Below are positions 1 to 8,052 of a stretch of 64,000 bases of DNA, in pieces. A program made the translations under genes and the position numbers. Numbering within the stretch: the first letter of the stretch is position 1; each line of letters begins with the position of its first letter. Under the pieces are notes generated by a model. That model saw nothing but the letters and a program-made list of their open reading frames with translations, did no database searches and was not told the DNA's origin. The stretch covers positions 6,817 through 70,816 of the forward strand of contig CAYRDX010000017.1 in assembly GCA_964423205.1 (NCBI GenBank), given 5' to 3'. This DNA is from UBA6168 sp964423205. GTDB taxonomy: Bacteria; Bacteroidota; Bacteroidia; Chitinophagales; Saprospiraceae.

Positions 1-1
1 C

Positions 2-1264
2 AGAAAAGACAGTCTTTACATTTTTAGCATTCCAGCGCTTGAGCCACAGCAGTGCGGACAGTTTACTTTCACGGCCACTGCCGATTGCCTTGGGCCAGCC
101 GGACAGACCTATTCCGTACAGGCAAGGATACTACCCGACACGATTTGCCTGCCTGCATCGGCACAGTGGGACCGCTCCAGTATCGCAGTGAACGGTTATT
201 GCGACAAGGATTCCGTGCGTTTTCGCATTCAAAACCGTGGCATTGGTGATATGCAGCAACCGCTGAATTTTATTGTCATCGAAGACCACATCATGCTGCG
301 GGCACCAACTCAATTCCAATTGAGGTCAGGACAGGAACAGGCCGTCAACCTGAGGGCTTCAGGTTCCACTTACAGGCTGATTAGTGATCAATCGCCCAAC
401 CACCCCGGAAGGAGTTTGCCAACAGTCGCTGTTGAAGGTTGCACAACTGGATCGGCTATTTCTACTGGCTTTGTCACGGCATTTCAGGAAAACGAAAATG
501 AGCCTTTTATATCCATAGATGCACAGGAAGAGAGAACTACTACCGATTACATTTTACTTAGAGGCTATCCCAAGGGACATTTCAGGGATGGGAAATTTCT
601 CATCCCTGCCAATACCGATCTGGAGTATCAGATTTACTTCAGGAATAACAGCCCCGATACCATCAGGCGATTGGTCATCATAGACACCCTGCCCGCCAGC
701 CTTAATCTGGCAACCATTACGGCCGGTGCAAGCACTCATCCTTACAGTTATGAAGTGTATGGCACAGGTGTGTTAAAGATTGCTTTCAACAATGTACAAC
801 TTCTACCGGATGGCAGCACGAACTCGAGCGGTTTTGTCAAATTCAAAGTATCTCAAAAGCCGGACAACCCGCCGGGTACCGAAATCCCAAATAGTGCTGC
901 CATCTTTTTTGAATCAAAGGCACCTGTTAAAACTGCCAACCTGCTGCACATAGTAGGCAAAGGCAAGGGCTTGATTGATTTTATACAAATCATAACCGAT
1001 GTAAGAGAACCCGAAGTAACAGGCGTGGAATTAAACGTTTGGCCCAATCCGTTCGACGCTGCCGTGGAATTTGAAGCGAAAAGCAGCTTTTTCAACCGGC
1101 TTGAACTGATCTTATACGACCTGCAGGGTTCGATGGTGAGGCGTGAAGTTGGTAGCGGCAACGCTTTGCGAATGTACCGCAATGCGCTGCCGGCCGGCAT
1201 ATATGCCTACCAATTTAAAGGCGACGGCAAATTGTTGGGCACAGGAAAACTGATAGTCCGATGA
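2..1264 (+). CDS. C-terminal part of a secreted T9SS substrate (5' end outside the window)
   Basis: The frame is open from the first bases, so only the last 420 or so residues of a large exported protein are present. The visible part contains a region resembling DUF11 / conserved-repeat domains (asymmetric beta modules with phrases such as DTLPASLNLATI and NSAAIFFES). It ends in a type A type IX sorting domain: a VWPNPF motif about 75 residues from the end, then LPAGIYAYQFKGDGK and a final KLIVR. In this family the C-terminal domain directs passage through the T9SS and attachment to the cell surface. The function of the mature protein is unknown; adhesin or matrix protein is the usual guess. 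Two hairpins downstream probably end transcription. Confidence 0.85.
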   Translation, partial: RKDSLYIFSIPALEPQQCGQFTFTATADCLGPAGQTYSVQARILPDTICLPASAQWDRSSIAVNGYCDKDSVRFRIQNRGIGDMQQPLNFIVIEDHIMLRAPTQFQLRSGQEQAVNLRASGSTYRLISDQSPNHPGRSLPTVAVEGCTTGSAISTGFVTAFQENENEPFISIDAQEERTTTDYILLRGYPKGHFRDGKFLIPANTDLEYQIYFRNNSPDTIRRLVIIDTLPASLNLATITAGASTHPYSYEVYGTGVLKIAFNNVQLLPDGSTNSSGFVKFKVSQKPDNPPGTEIPNSAAIFFESKAPVKTANLLHIVGKGKGLIDFIQIITDVREPEVTGVELNVWPNPFDAAVEFEAKSSFFNRLELILYDLQGSMVRREVGSGNALRMYRNALPAGIYAYQFKGDGKLLGTGKLIVR

Positions 1265-1366
1265 ACATTTGACAATAATAAAAGAACCAGAGACCGTATC
1301 CCTTAGACCGAATCCCGATTACCGCTTTAGCCTTTATCACACGTTTTTAATCCCACGAACCGCTTG

Positions 1367-1396
1367 AGTTCCCCCTGAAAAACGGGGGAACTTTTC
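1367..1396 (+). terminator. Hairpin plus T-run after the T9SS substrate gene
   Basis: AGTTCCCCC (1367-1375) pairs with GGGGGAACT (1384-1392) across an 8-nt loop and is followed by T residues. It lies 100 bp after the stop codon at 1264. Classic intrinsic-terminator form. Confidence 0.7.
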
Positions 1397-1472
1397 AACC
1401 TGAATGGCGTAAAAGATTAGTGGAGGGTTGAACATACTGGATGACTTACGATTTCATGAGATTATATTTTGG

Positions 1473-1506
1473 TAAAGCCGTGCATGATGTGCGGCTTTAT
1501 TATTTT
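1473..1506 (+). terminator. Second hairpin upstream of mscL
   Basis: TAAAGCCG (1473-1480) pairs with CGGCTTTA (1492-1499), then TTATTTT. Together with the hairpin at 1367 it fills most of the 350-bp gap before mscL (1265-1614). No gene is visible in that gap. Confidence 0.55.
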
Positions 1507-1614
1507 GAATACTGAGTGTCTGGCTTCGGAAAATTTCAATACATCCAAAATGATACTTTCCCTATCTTGTTTCGTCAACAGAACCAATTACTCACCAAAC
1601 TAAACAAGTACATC

Positions 1615-2028
1615 ATGCTCAAAGAATTCAAAGAGTTCGCATTGAAAGGAAACCTGATTGACATCGCCGTAGGTTTCGTCATGGGTGCTGCCTTTGGCAA
1701 AGTATCATCTGCATTTACGGAAGGAATCGTATCGCCACTGATAGGACAGCTCATCGGAGGGGTAGACTTCTCCAGTATGAAATGGGTCATAACTCCTGCT
1801 CAAATCGGAGCTGACGGAGCAGAAACCGTTGCTGAAGTTGCCGTGAGGTATGGAGCTTTTGTGAACACCCTGATCGACTTCCTGATTGTGGCCTTTGTCA
1901 TGTTCCTTGTGATTAAAGGCATCAATTCCGCTAAAAAGAAAGAAAAGGAAGCACCTGCTGCACCAGCTCCACCGCCTGCCGATGTTGTTCTGCTGGAAGA
2001 AATCAGGGACTTACTTAAGAAAAAGTAA
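1615..2028 (+). CDS. mscL: Large-conductance mechanosensitive channel MscL
   Basis: 137 residues, the normal MscL length. The N-terminus (MLKEFKEFALKGNLIDIAVG) is the amphipathic S1 helix that leads into TM1, whose conserved pore segment is GFVMGAAFGKVSSAFTEGIVSP. TM2 follows a periplasmic loop (VNTLIDFLIVAFVMFLVIKGIN), and the tail is a Pro/Ala linker with a charged C-terminal helix (LEEIRDLLKKK). The channel opens under membrane tension to release solutes on hypo-osmotic shock. The frame is open upstream to 1516, but the family alignment fixes the start at the ATG at 1615. It converges with the phosphohexomutase gene; a long inverted repeat lies between them. Confidence 0.97.
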   Translation: MLKEFKEFALKGNLIDIAVGFVMGAAFGKVSSAFTEGIVSPLIGQLIGGVDFSSMKWVITPAQIGADGAETVAEVAVRYGAFVNTLIDFLIVAFVMFLVIKGINSAKKKEKEAPAAPAPPPADVVLLEEIRDLLKKK

Positions 2029-2038
2029 CTGGAGGGTT

Positions 2039-2103
2039 TTTTGCCACGAAAACACTAAAACACTAAATATTATTGAGTTAGTGCTTTGGTGTCTTCGTGG
2101 CAA
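2039..2103. repeat. Long imperfect inverted repeat between convergent mscL and phosphohexomutase
   Basis: A left arm starting TTGCCACGAAAACACTAAAA pairs with a right arm ending GGTGTCTTCGTGGCAA. The arms are about 26 nt with only a few mismatches, mostly G-U compatible, around an 11-nt centre. It fills the gap between two convergent stop codons and would act as a bidirectional terminator. The GCCACGAAGACAC core looks like a dispersed repeat rather than a unique terminator. Confidence 0.75.
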
Positions 2104-2109
2104 ACAGGT

Positions 2110-4305
2110 TTAAAACTCACTGCTGCGCGGAGCACCGAGCAATTCCCGTATGTGATCGGCAATCTTTCTGGCTTTTGCCCTTAGTTCTTTCTTCCGGGCC
2201 ACTATATTGCTCTCATTGACATTGAATGAGTGCAATTGAATGTGCAAGCGAAGAGCATTGCCGGTACCTGAAGGTCGTACAGTAAGGTGGTTCAGTTTAT
2301 CACCGAAATAAAAACGCACTCCTTCATCCGGGAATACCCAGTCCGGAGTAGGTGGGTACACGTGGTCGTACTTACCTGTGCGGTACATAATGCTGTCGGA
2401 AACTGGCATACCACCAATTTCCAGCCCACCGGCCTTGGCAATCTGGAAATAACCCAAGGCCCGTCGCAGTATGGCCTTTTTCATGCGGTCGCCCTCAATA
2501 CCGGGGTATTCACCATCGATGGGGTCTGGCTCATAATGGTTATAGAACAAACCGATATCCGGATCCAGATAAATGTGCTTGTCAATCAATTCAAGGATAC
2601 CGGAATTCTGGTCTTTTGCCCATTGGGCTATTTCTGCAACCAGGATGGATGCGAAGGTACCGTCCTTGTCCCTGACATGTCCTTTTTCACCGAATGAACC
2701 CTTGTCTTTTGGTGGATAACCGAGCAATGAAAAGCCATTGCTCTGCTCACAGGCGCCGAGATTATAGTTACGATTCTTATCCATGTCGTGACTGTCCAGT
2801 ACCACCATATCGGTTAATAAATCGTCAGGGTCTTTTTTACCTTCTTCCAGGCCTTCTATCAGAACACCGTTCCATGCATCACGCACAGACGCAGAAAGAG
2901 ATGCAAAACCCACCCAGGTTCTTATCACACCTATTCCATGCTTTTTCGCCAGCAGCAAAAGGGCATCTGTGGTAGTGTGAGAATAAACGATAAAGGCCTT
3001 GGAGCGGTCCATGGTTTTATCCAGCTTCATCCTGTACCAGAGTAAAAGCGCCCAAACTTCGTCAGCAGGAAGGAGGGCGTAATCTCCACCATATACCTCA
3101 CGTTGTTCTGCCGGCACCTTAACGGTCACACCACAGCGGTCGGCATCGGGGTCGGTGCCAATGAGGATATCGACATTTTTCCAGGCCTCTTGTCCGTATT
3201 CTTTAATGAAAGCATCTACAGCAATCTTGGCAGCGCGGCGGTCACCCGGGTCGGGCTGTTGTTCCATCCCAGGGTCATTGTTGAAACTCGGGAAAAGTCC
3301 ATTCAGGTCATTCAGTCCGTTTTCATGTGTGGTGCTGATATTTTTGAATCCGATGTCGCTCAACAAACGCGGCACAGCAATACGGCCGGCCCCATGATAA
3401 GGGCAGAAAGCGATGTTGAGATTTTTCTCAGAATCCGGGCTCTGGAGTAAAAATTTCTTGATGTGCTCGCGATGTGCTCCGTGGATATCCACCAACTCGT
3501 CATGACCGTAATAATTGACGCCGTCCAGCTTTTTATCTCCGCCGAGGAACACTACTCTGCCTTTCGGAGCTTTTTCCAGCGGCATTAGTTTAATGGCCTC
3601 GGAAGTCACCTTCACGATGTAGTTGTTGTACATATCTGTGCGCTCTTCCGGATCGAATTGTGAGCCATTGCCAGAGCAAAGTTTGTATCCATTGTATCGG
3701 TAATCGTTATGGCTTGCCGAGAGCAAAATACCCATATCCGCTTTCACATGGGGAATGGCAAATGTAACTTCGGGGAAAGGGCAGGCCTCATCAAACAAAT
3801 AAACGGTAAAATCATAAGCCAGAAACAGTTCTGCGATGGCTTTGGCGAAGTCGGCACCCCGCACGCGGCTATCGTAGCCGATGACAATTTTGGAAAAACC
3901 TTTGTCTCTTCCAAATTGTGCCACACCGGCGCTGGTGAGCAGCAATACTATATTATTTATGGTGTTGGGTCCTTTTAAGATAGGTGCATCCAGCCCTTCC
4001 TCTTTCAACCTCTTGATGCTCTCCCGGTCACCGGCCATAAAGCCTCTGATACCTCCGGTGCCAAAACTCATCTTCTTTCTGAAGGTGTTCACAATCTCCT
4101 CCCATTTTCCATCCTCTACTGCCTGAAGGATGCCTTTACGGACGTTGGGAGAAATGCTCAAGAAGTTTTCGTCGGTGAGCCATTGTTTAATATATGCCAG
4201 GGTATTCTTTTTAGCCATATCATAACTCTGGCGGTCAATTTTTTCCTGTGTTAAAGCGGCATCAAGATAGCTGTTGACGCCATTTTCGATTTTGTTGAAA
4301 TCCAT
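2110..4305 (-). CDS. Phosphohexomutase (phosphoglucomutase/phosphomannomutase family)
   Basis: Alpha-D-phosphohexomutase that interconverts sugar 1- and 6-phosphates in cytoplasmic carbohydrate metabolism. Motifs appear in order: FGTGGIRG near residue 81, the phosphoserine loop SASHNDYRYNG at 196-206 (Ser198 is the expected phosphoserine), the metal loop GTDPDADRC at 383-391, and the C-terminal phosphate-binding loop RPSGTGNALR. At 731 residues it is clearly longer than the 550-600 residues usual for the bacterial enzyme, the extra length lying in the C-terminal half. The last motif has Gly where RPSGTE usually has Glu. PGM or PMM specificity cannot be decided from sequence. Transcribed toward mscL. 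Confidence 0.92.
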   Translation of the reverse strand: MDFNKIENGVNSYLDAALTQEKIDRQSYDMAKKNTLAYIKQWLTDENFLSISPNVRKGILQAVEDGKWEEIVNTFRKKMSFGTGGIRGFMAGDRESIKRLKEEGLDAPILKGPNTINNIVLLLTSAGVAQFGRDKGFSKIVIGYDSRVRGADFAKAIAELFLAYDFTVYLFDEACPFPEVTFAIPHVKADMGILLSASHNDYRYNGYKLCSGNGSQFDPEERTDMYNNYIVKVTSEAIKLMPLEKAPKGRVVFLGGDKKLDGVNYYGHDELVDIHGAHREHIKKFLLQSPDSEKNLNIAFCPYHGAGRIAVPRLLSDIGFKNISTTHENGLNDLNGLFPSFNNDPGMEQQPDPGDRRAAKIAVDAFIKEYGQEAWKNVDILIGTDPDADRCGVTVKVPAEQREVYGGDYALLPADEVWALLLWYRMKLDKTMDRSKAFIVYSHTTTDALLLLAKKHGIGVIRTWVGFASLSASVRDAWNGVLIEGLEEGKKDPDDLLTDMVVLDSHDMDKNRNYNLGACEQSNGFSLLGYPPKDKGSFGEKGHVRDKDGTFASILVAEIAQWAKDQNSGILELIDKHIYLDPDIGLFYNHYEPDPIDGEYPGIEGDRMKKAILRRALGYFQIAKAGGLEIGGMPVSDSIMYRTGKYDHVYPPTPDWVFPDEGVRFYFGDKLNHLTVRPSGTGNALRLHIQLHSFNVNESNIVARKKELRAKARKIADHIRELLGAPRSSEF

Positions 4306-4541
4306 ATTGTCAGTTGAAATTTTGATGGGTTTGCCCTTTAAAGATGTTTAGATTTTTTGGTAAAACGCGGTCGGACGGTAAATTTCCGGTTCTGGTGCGA
4401 AGATAAATCAATTGATTTTTTAAATGGGAACCATGACGAATTTATATTGTGAATTCCTTTGATACAGTCAAACCACCTTGATTATTCATGAACCCCAACC
4501 ATTGTCCAACTATAACCGTCTGGTTTAGCAAAACAAAGTTT

Positions 4542-4868
4542 ATGATACGGTACCCATTATATGTTCTGTTTTTTGCAATGATTTTCACAGCTTGTTCCAA
4601 AGAGGATTTGGGAAACGTAACTACCGAATGCATTCAGGTAATGATGGAAGCTTTTAAGAAGACTTCAGATGCAAAAACTGTCCGTAGAATCCAAATGGAA
4701 CAGGAATACCATTATTGGTTTAACACCGATGCCCGCTTTGTGGACGGGCCGGAGTACATTCTGAACAGCAAGTGCGATACGGTATGTATTTTTGGTCGGC
4801 TTTGGCCACCGCAAACCTGTCTTCAAAATTACGATGACTCAAAGTGGGTAGTCATATGGACGAGATAA
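4542..4868 (+). CDS. Hypothetical lipoprotein
   Basis: 108 residues beginning at the ATG at 4542. A short hydrophobic signal (YPLYVLFFAMIFTAC) ends in the lipobox FTAC, so the mature protein would start at a lipidated Cys about residue 18. The remainder is soluble with conserved-looking Cys residues (CDTVC and CLQNY) and a terminal WVVIWTR. The frame is open upstream to 4488, but those residues do not form a signal peptide. No family recognised. It starts 236 bp from the divergently transcribed phosphohexomutase gene. Confidence 0.7.
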   Translation: MIRYPLYVLFFAMIFTACSKEDLGNVTTECIQVMMEAFKKTSDAKTVRRIQMEQEYHYWFNTDARFVDGPEYILNSKCDTVCIFGRLWPPQTCLQNYDDSKWVVIWTR

Positions 4869-4940
4869 AACGAGCTTGTTTCGAACAAAAATAAAGTCGG
4901 CATAACGTCAGCAAGGTCTGGAAACCTCCCTGACGTTTAG

Positions 4941-5261
4941 TCAATCATCTCCCAAACTATAATCCCGCTCGACTTTACTGATGCGCACCGTATATGCTTT
5001 ATACCATTCCGTTTTGCCTCTGTTTTGTGCTTCCTGATGCTCTGCATTCATCTTCCAATTTTTGATGGAATCCAAATCCCTCCAGTAGGAGACCGTTATC
5101 CCCAAATCATTTCTGGCTGATTCCATGCCGAGAAATCCGGGCTGTTTCGATGCCAGTTCTAACATGCGCTCTGCCATTTCTGCATAGCCCTCATCATCGG
5201 CATTCTTGAGAGAAGTAAAAATTACAGCATAGTAGGGAGGAGGAGGTGTATCGGCAATCAT
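4941..5261 (-). CDS. ABM-domain (antibiotic biosynthesis monooxygenase-like) small protein
   Basis: 106 residues. The pattern YYAVIFTSLKNADDEGYAEM, then ELASKQPGFLGMESAR, then ISYWRDLDSIKNWK-type text (VSYWRDLDSIKNW) and a final KAYTVRISKVER fits the dimeric alpha/beta-barrel ABM fold. Members include quinone- or haem-acting monooxygenases and many uncharacterised enzymes; this subgroup is usually annotated only by domain. The ATG at 5261 is preferred over an upstream TTG at 5306 because the fold starts with YYAVIF just after it. Confidence 0.8.
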   Translation of the reverse strand: MIADTPPPPYYAVIFTSLKNADDEGYAEMAERMLELASKQPGFLGMESARNDLGITVSYWRDLDSIKNWKMNAEHQEAQNRGKTEWYKAYTVRISKVERDYSLGDD

Positions 5262-5369
5262 CACTGATAATTTTGCAAATAGATTCAGGGCCTGATGGCC
5301 AGTCAAATATCGTCAAGTTAATGGTGCAATCTTTCAAACCGGGCCCTCTGCTCACAGTTTTAAGTTATG

Positions 5370-5520
5370 CCTTAGGAGCGTAGCCCCGATACCGTTTATA
5401 GAGAATTGTCAAAAGTTCCATTGAGGGGCGTAGCTCCGTCACGGTTGAGAATTTTAAATAAAACCGATAAATCGGTTTGGCAATTCGCAGTATTTCACGT
5501 CCCACAACTAAAGTTGCGGG
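5370..5520. repeat. Cluster of small palindromic elements in the 5262-5629 gap
   Basis: Two copies of a related unit, GGAGCGTAGCCCCGAT (about 5375) and GGGGCGTAGCTCCGT (about 5425), are followed by a perfect palindrome AAACCGATAAATCGGTTT (5461-5478) and CCCACAACTAAAGTTGCGGG (5501-5520, one G-U pair). No gene is visible in this 370-bp stretch. Confidence 0.6.
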
Positions 5521-5629
5521 TTAATAAAACGTAAGTCCTCCAATTGCCCAATATTTATACATTACCCGAATTCAAATTTCCTAAAGCTATTGACAATAAA
5601 CTGCCTGTCAGGCCCTGAATTGGTAAATC

Positions 5630-6622
5630 TTACATCGCAAGGTCAGGAGTGGAATCATTATTCAGTTTGACTTTGCCGCGGTCTTTTCTAACGATACGGG
5701 AGAACAATCCTATTTCCTGGCTGAACAGGAATCTGAAAAACAGTTTAAAGTATGAATCGTGGTATTTCAATTGATCATAAAATTCAGGGGCCATGGCTTT
5801 CAGTTTTGGCAAATTATTCCATGGCACTGAAGGCATATCGTGATGCTCGTTGTGATACCCTACATTCATATTGACGCCATTGAGAGGCCCGTAATAACTG
5901 TAAGTTTCCTGTTTGGGATCGAGCACTAAATAATGTTCCTGAATCCATCTTGCTCCCAGTGGATGCAGTCCGATAGAAAAGGCAAAGCTTAATGCCAAAT
6001 AAGCGAAGGCCTTCCAACCCCAGAAATAAATCACGGCCACATCAAAAGCCAACTGAACAACTAAATTCAGCATCACCCAGCGGTCGATTATCAGCAACTC
6101 CTTGCACCGGTAAGTTCTGATGGTTTGAAATACCGGAAAAAACAGCATCCAAATCATTTTCCCGATGGAATAGTTGTTAATCAGTTTTGCCTCCCAATAA
6201 TCCGGTAAATCGGCATCCAGTTCATGTACTCCCTGAAATGCATGGTGCTTGAGGTGGTAATTGCGAAAAGAAATTGCCGAAGGAATGATAGAAGGCAGGT
6301 TTGCAAAAATACCTGCGAAAGTATTGTGGGAAGGTTTTTTGAATATCAATTTATGAGCTGCCTCGTGAATACAAACATACAAAGTGTGTGTAGAGAAGGC
6401 ACCAATGAACCATGCTGCCAGCACGATTATCCACCAACTCTGATCTTTTAAGAGATACGCCGCACCTATCTGAAAGAATACACAGATGGCTGTCCAAAGA
6501 AAGGTCATGGGATTTTTTTCAATTAAATTACGCACCTCGGGATGAGCGGCCAGGATTTCTTTGGTTCGAATCCGATGCGGCTCTGTACCTTGTACATAAG
6601 TGAAATCGCTTTTATAAGCCAT
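5630..6622 (-). CDS. Fatty acid / sphingolipid delta-4 desaturase (DEGS-like)
   Basis: 330-residue membrane di-iron desaturase with the three histidine boxes HEAAH (86-90), HLKHH (123-127) and HNEHH (257-261), and hydrophobic segments at about 42-82 and 185-225. The text around the boxes closely follows eukaryotic dihydroceramide delta-4 desaturase (DEGS/DES1): an N-terminal EPHRIRTKEILAAHPE, FANLP before the second box, GLHP, ETYSYYGPLN at 239-248 and NVGYHNEHHD. DEGS enzymes put the 4,5-trans double bond into the sphingoid base. Many Bacteroidota make sphingolipids, so a role on dihydroceramide-type lipids is plausible but inferred. Three AACCAGTT-type sites lie directly upstream, which suggests control by a dimeric repressor. 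Confidence 0.85.
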   Translation of the reverse strand: MAYKSDFTYVQGTEPHRIRTKEILAAHPEVRNLIEKNPMTFLWTAICVFFQIGAAYLLKDQSWWIIVLAAWFIGAFSTHTLYVCIHEAAHKLIFKKPSHNTFAGIFANLPSIIPSAISFRNYHLKHHAFQGVHELDADLPDYWEAKLINNYSIGKMIWMLFFPVFQTIRTYRCKELLIIDRWVMLNLVVQLAFDVAVIYFWGWKAFAYLALSFAFSIGLHPLGARWIQEHYLVLDPKQETYSYYGPLNGVNMNVGYHNEHHDMPSVPWNNLPKLKAMAPEFYDQLKYHDSYFKLFFRFLFSQEIGLFSRIVRKDRGKVKLNNDSTPDLAM

Positions 6623-6675
6623 GTTTTACAAATTAGATTGTGGAAAAATTTGCTTCAATGAAATAAAAGGACATG

Positions 6676-6756
6676 AACTGGTTTTTCTTTGAACCAGTTT
6701 AATAATTTTTCAAGACAGGCTCTATTTGGTGGGCTAAAAGTAAGAACCAGTTCTTA
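6676..6756. promoter_or_regulatory. Repeated AACCAGTT dyads upstream of the desaturase
   Basis: AACTGGTT (6676-6683) and AACCAGTT (6692-6699) form one dyad. TAAGAACCAGTTCTTA (6741-6756) is a perfect palindrome containing the same octamer. They lie 54-134 bp upstream of the desaturase start on the minus strand, an arrangement typical of operators for TetR-like or other dimeric regulators of lipid genes. No regulator gene is adjacent. Confidence 0.5.
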
Positions 6757-6840
6757 ATTGGAACTAAATCGATACTTCAATTGATTAAAATGCATTGATT
6801 ATTGGAAAACGAACGCTCTTTAAAGATGTACAGAGAGTTT

Positions 6841-6869
6841 GAAGGGGAAGCTTTTGCAGCCTCCCCTTC
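6841..6869. terminator. GC-rich hairpin between desaturase and membrane-protein genes
   Basis: GAAGGGGA (6841-6848) pairs with TCCCCTTC (6862-6869), followed on the plus strand by TTTATTTT. It lies downstream of the minus-strand gene ending at 6934, so it could terminate that gene even though the T-run is on the other strand. The rest of 6623-6933 holds the desaturase upstream sites and no gene. Confidence 0.4.
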
Positions 6870-6933
6870 TTTATTTTCTACTACTTCAAATAGTATTCAG
6901 GAGTATTCATCTGAAACAATGATTGTCAAATGA

Positions 6934-7476
6934 TTACTTTCGGGTCAGGAACCAGCCCAACCATAACCCAACGAGACCCCATTGCACAACCATATCAATA
7001 ACGTATCCGATGGTATTGGTTTCAAACCAAATACTGTTCAAATAGGGTATGGTGAGATAGGCGATAGCACCGACAGCTAAAGATGACAAAAAAGTAGTGC
7101 TTAAGGTCAGATTTTGCATTTTCATTAGAAGCCAAATCAGCAGAAAAGCTGCTACAAGGTCAGTAACGAATCCCCTGAACATATTCATTCCCATGTTGGC
7201 CTCCATGGCATTATGGTACTCAAGCATGGCCCAGGGCTTGCCCATTTGCTGCTCCATAAATGCCTGTTCTTCTTCCATAGATGCGCCCGGTGCAACATTG
7301 GGCATGTAATATGAGCCGTCCTTGAGATTGAACTGGCTCAGTGCTTCCATAATGGCGTCCTGGTGTTCAGTATGCTGAAATTCAGCTTTGTGCACTTGCA
7401 GCACGGACCAGGATAGGAACTGCCAAATGAAAATGATGATGGCAGCAACTACTGTTGCGATGATTTGCTTTTTCAT
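6934..7476 (-). CDS. Hypothetical integral membrane protein
   Basis: 180 residues. One hydrophobic helix at the N-terminus (IIATVVAAIIIFIWQFLSW), a roughly 80-residue extra-membrane loop rich in Glu and Met (SMEEEQAFMEQQMGKPWAM), then three more hydrophobic helices ending in WGLVGLWLGWFLTRK. The C-terminal half resembles small four-helix membrane proteins of unknown role. It is followed in the same direction by the desaturase 310 bp on, too far to call an operon. No specific family recognised. Confidence 0.7.
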   Translation of the reverse strand: MKKQIIATVVAAIIIFIWQFLSWSVLQVHKAEFQHTEHQDAIMEALSQFNLKDGSYYMPNVAPGASMEEEQAFMEQQMGKPWAMLEYHNAMEANMGMNMFRGFVTDLVAAFLLIWLLMKMQNLTLSTTFLSSLAVGAIAYLTIPYLNSIWFETNTIGYVIDMVVQWGLVGLWLGWFLTRK

Positions 7477-7531
7477 AAGTAATAAGATTTTGTTTAAAGT
7501 ATTTGGCTTTTGAAATTACTTTCAATGGTAT

Positions 7532-7879
7532 TTATTTCTTTTTCTTTTTGCTCGATTTTGCTTTTGGATTAAAATCCAAACATAACTGTACCCACTCACC
7601 CAAATCCTTATCTGTATCAATCCCATCTGCTCCAACAAACACAAATCCCTTCATTGGCCTGCCCGTAAAATCCATTTCTTTGCATCCCTTTCGGGTCAAA
7701 GCCACTTCGTAAATCTCCGGATCGATGCGTGCCATGAGATTGTCTTGATTGAGTCCAACACACATTTTATCATCCACGAGAAAACAGATTCCACCCATCA
7801 TTTTTTTCTCTTCAAAAGTAACATGTTTTTCATGTAAAACTTTCCGAATGCAATCAGCGGTGAATTCATCGTAGGCCAT
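7532..7879 (-). CDS. TfoX N-terminal domain protein
   Basis: 115 residues. Core text is KKMMGGICFLVDDKMCVGLN, then LMARIDPEIYE and GRPMKGFVFV, which is the TfoX/Sxy N-terminal domain. In gammaproteobacteria this domain is part of the competence regulator; stand-alone copies are common in Bacteroidota and have no defined role. It ends in a lysine-rich tail (KAKSSKKKKK). It lies 55 bp upstream of the membrane-protein gene on the same strand and could share its transcript. Confidence 0.85.
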   Translation of the reverse strand: MAYDEFTADCIRKVLHEKHVTFEEKKMMGGICFLVDDKMCVGLNQDNLMARIDPEIYEVALTRKGCKEMDFTGRPMKGFVFVGADGIDTDKDLGEWVQLCLDFNPKAKSSKKKKK

Positions 7880-7880
7880 T

Positions 7881-7935
7881 TTGTTGTTTGTTGTTTGTTG
7901 TCAGTTGTTTGTTGTCAGTTGTTTGTTGTTAGTTT
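7881..7935. repeat. TTTGTTGT simple repeat upstream of the TfoX-N gene
   Basis: A run of TTTGTTG and GTCAGTTG units (TTGTTGTCAGTTG repeated) immediately 5' of the minus-strand start codon at 7879. Low-complexity sequence whose copy number may slip; it would form the 5' leader or promoter spacer of the gene. Confidence 0.6.
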
Positions 7936-8052
7936 GGCTATGCCCAAAATGCTTGGCAAAAGAGGGGTTTCATCAGCTCAAGATTCTTTTTCCCGGAGCC
8001 ATTATAACTAAATTTTCGCCAGGAACCAGATTATTCATCAACATGTTTCTAA

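Noticed and set aside
853..1200. 115-codon minus-strand open frame
   Set aside because: Antisense to the T9SS sorting domain region of the first gene; no independent features.
4442..4633. Minus-strand open frame of 63 codons
   Set aside because: It overlaps the start of the plus-strand lipoprotein gene, which has a signal peptide and lipobox; the minus frame has no protein-like features.
6563..6573. GGTTCGAATCC, like the T-arm of a tRNA
   Set aside because: It lies inside the desaturase coding sequence and no acceptor, D or anticodon stems can be formed around it.
7881..7935. Regular TTTGTTGT repeats considered as a CRISPR array
   Set aside because: The units are too short and directly joined, with no unique spacers; simple-sequence repeat instead.
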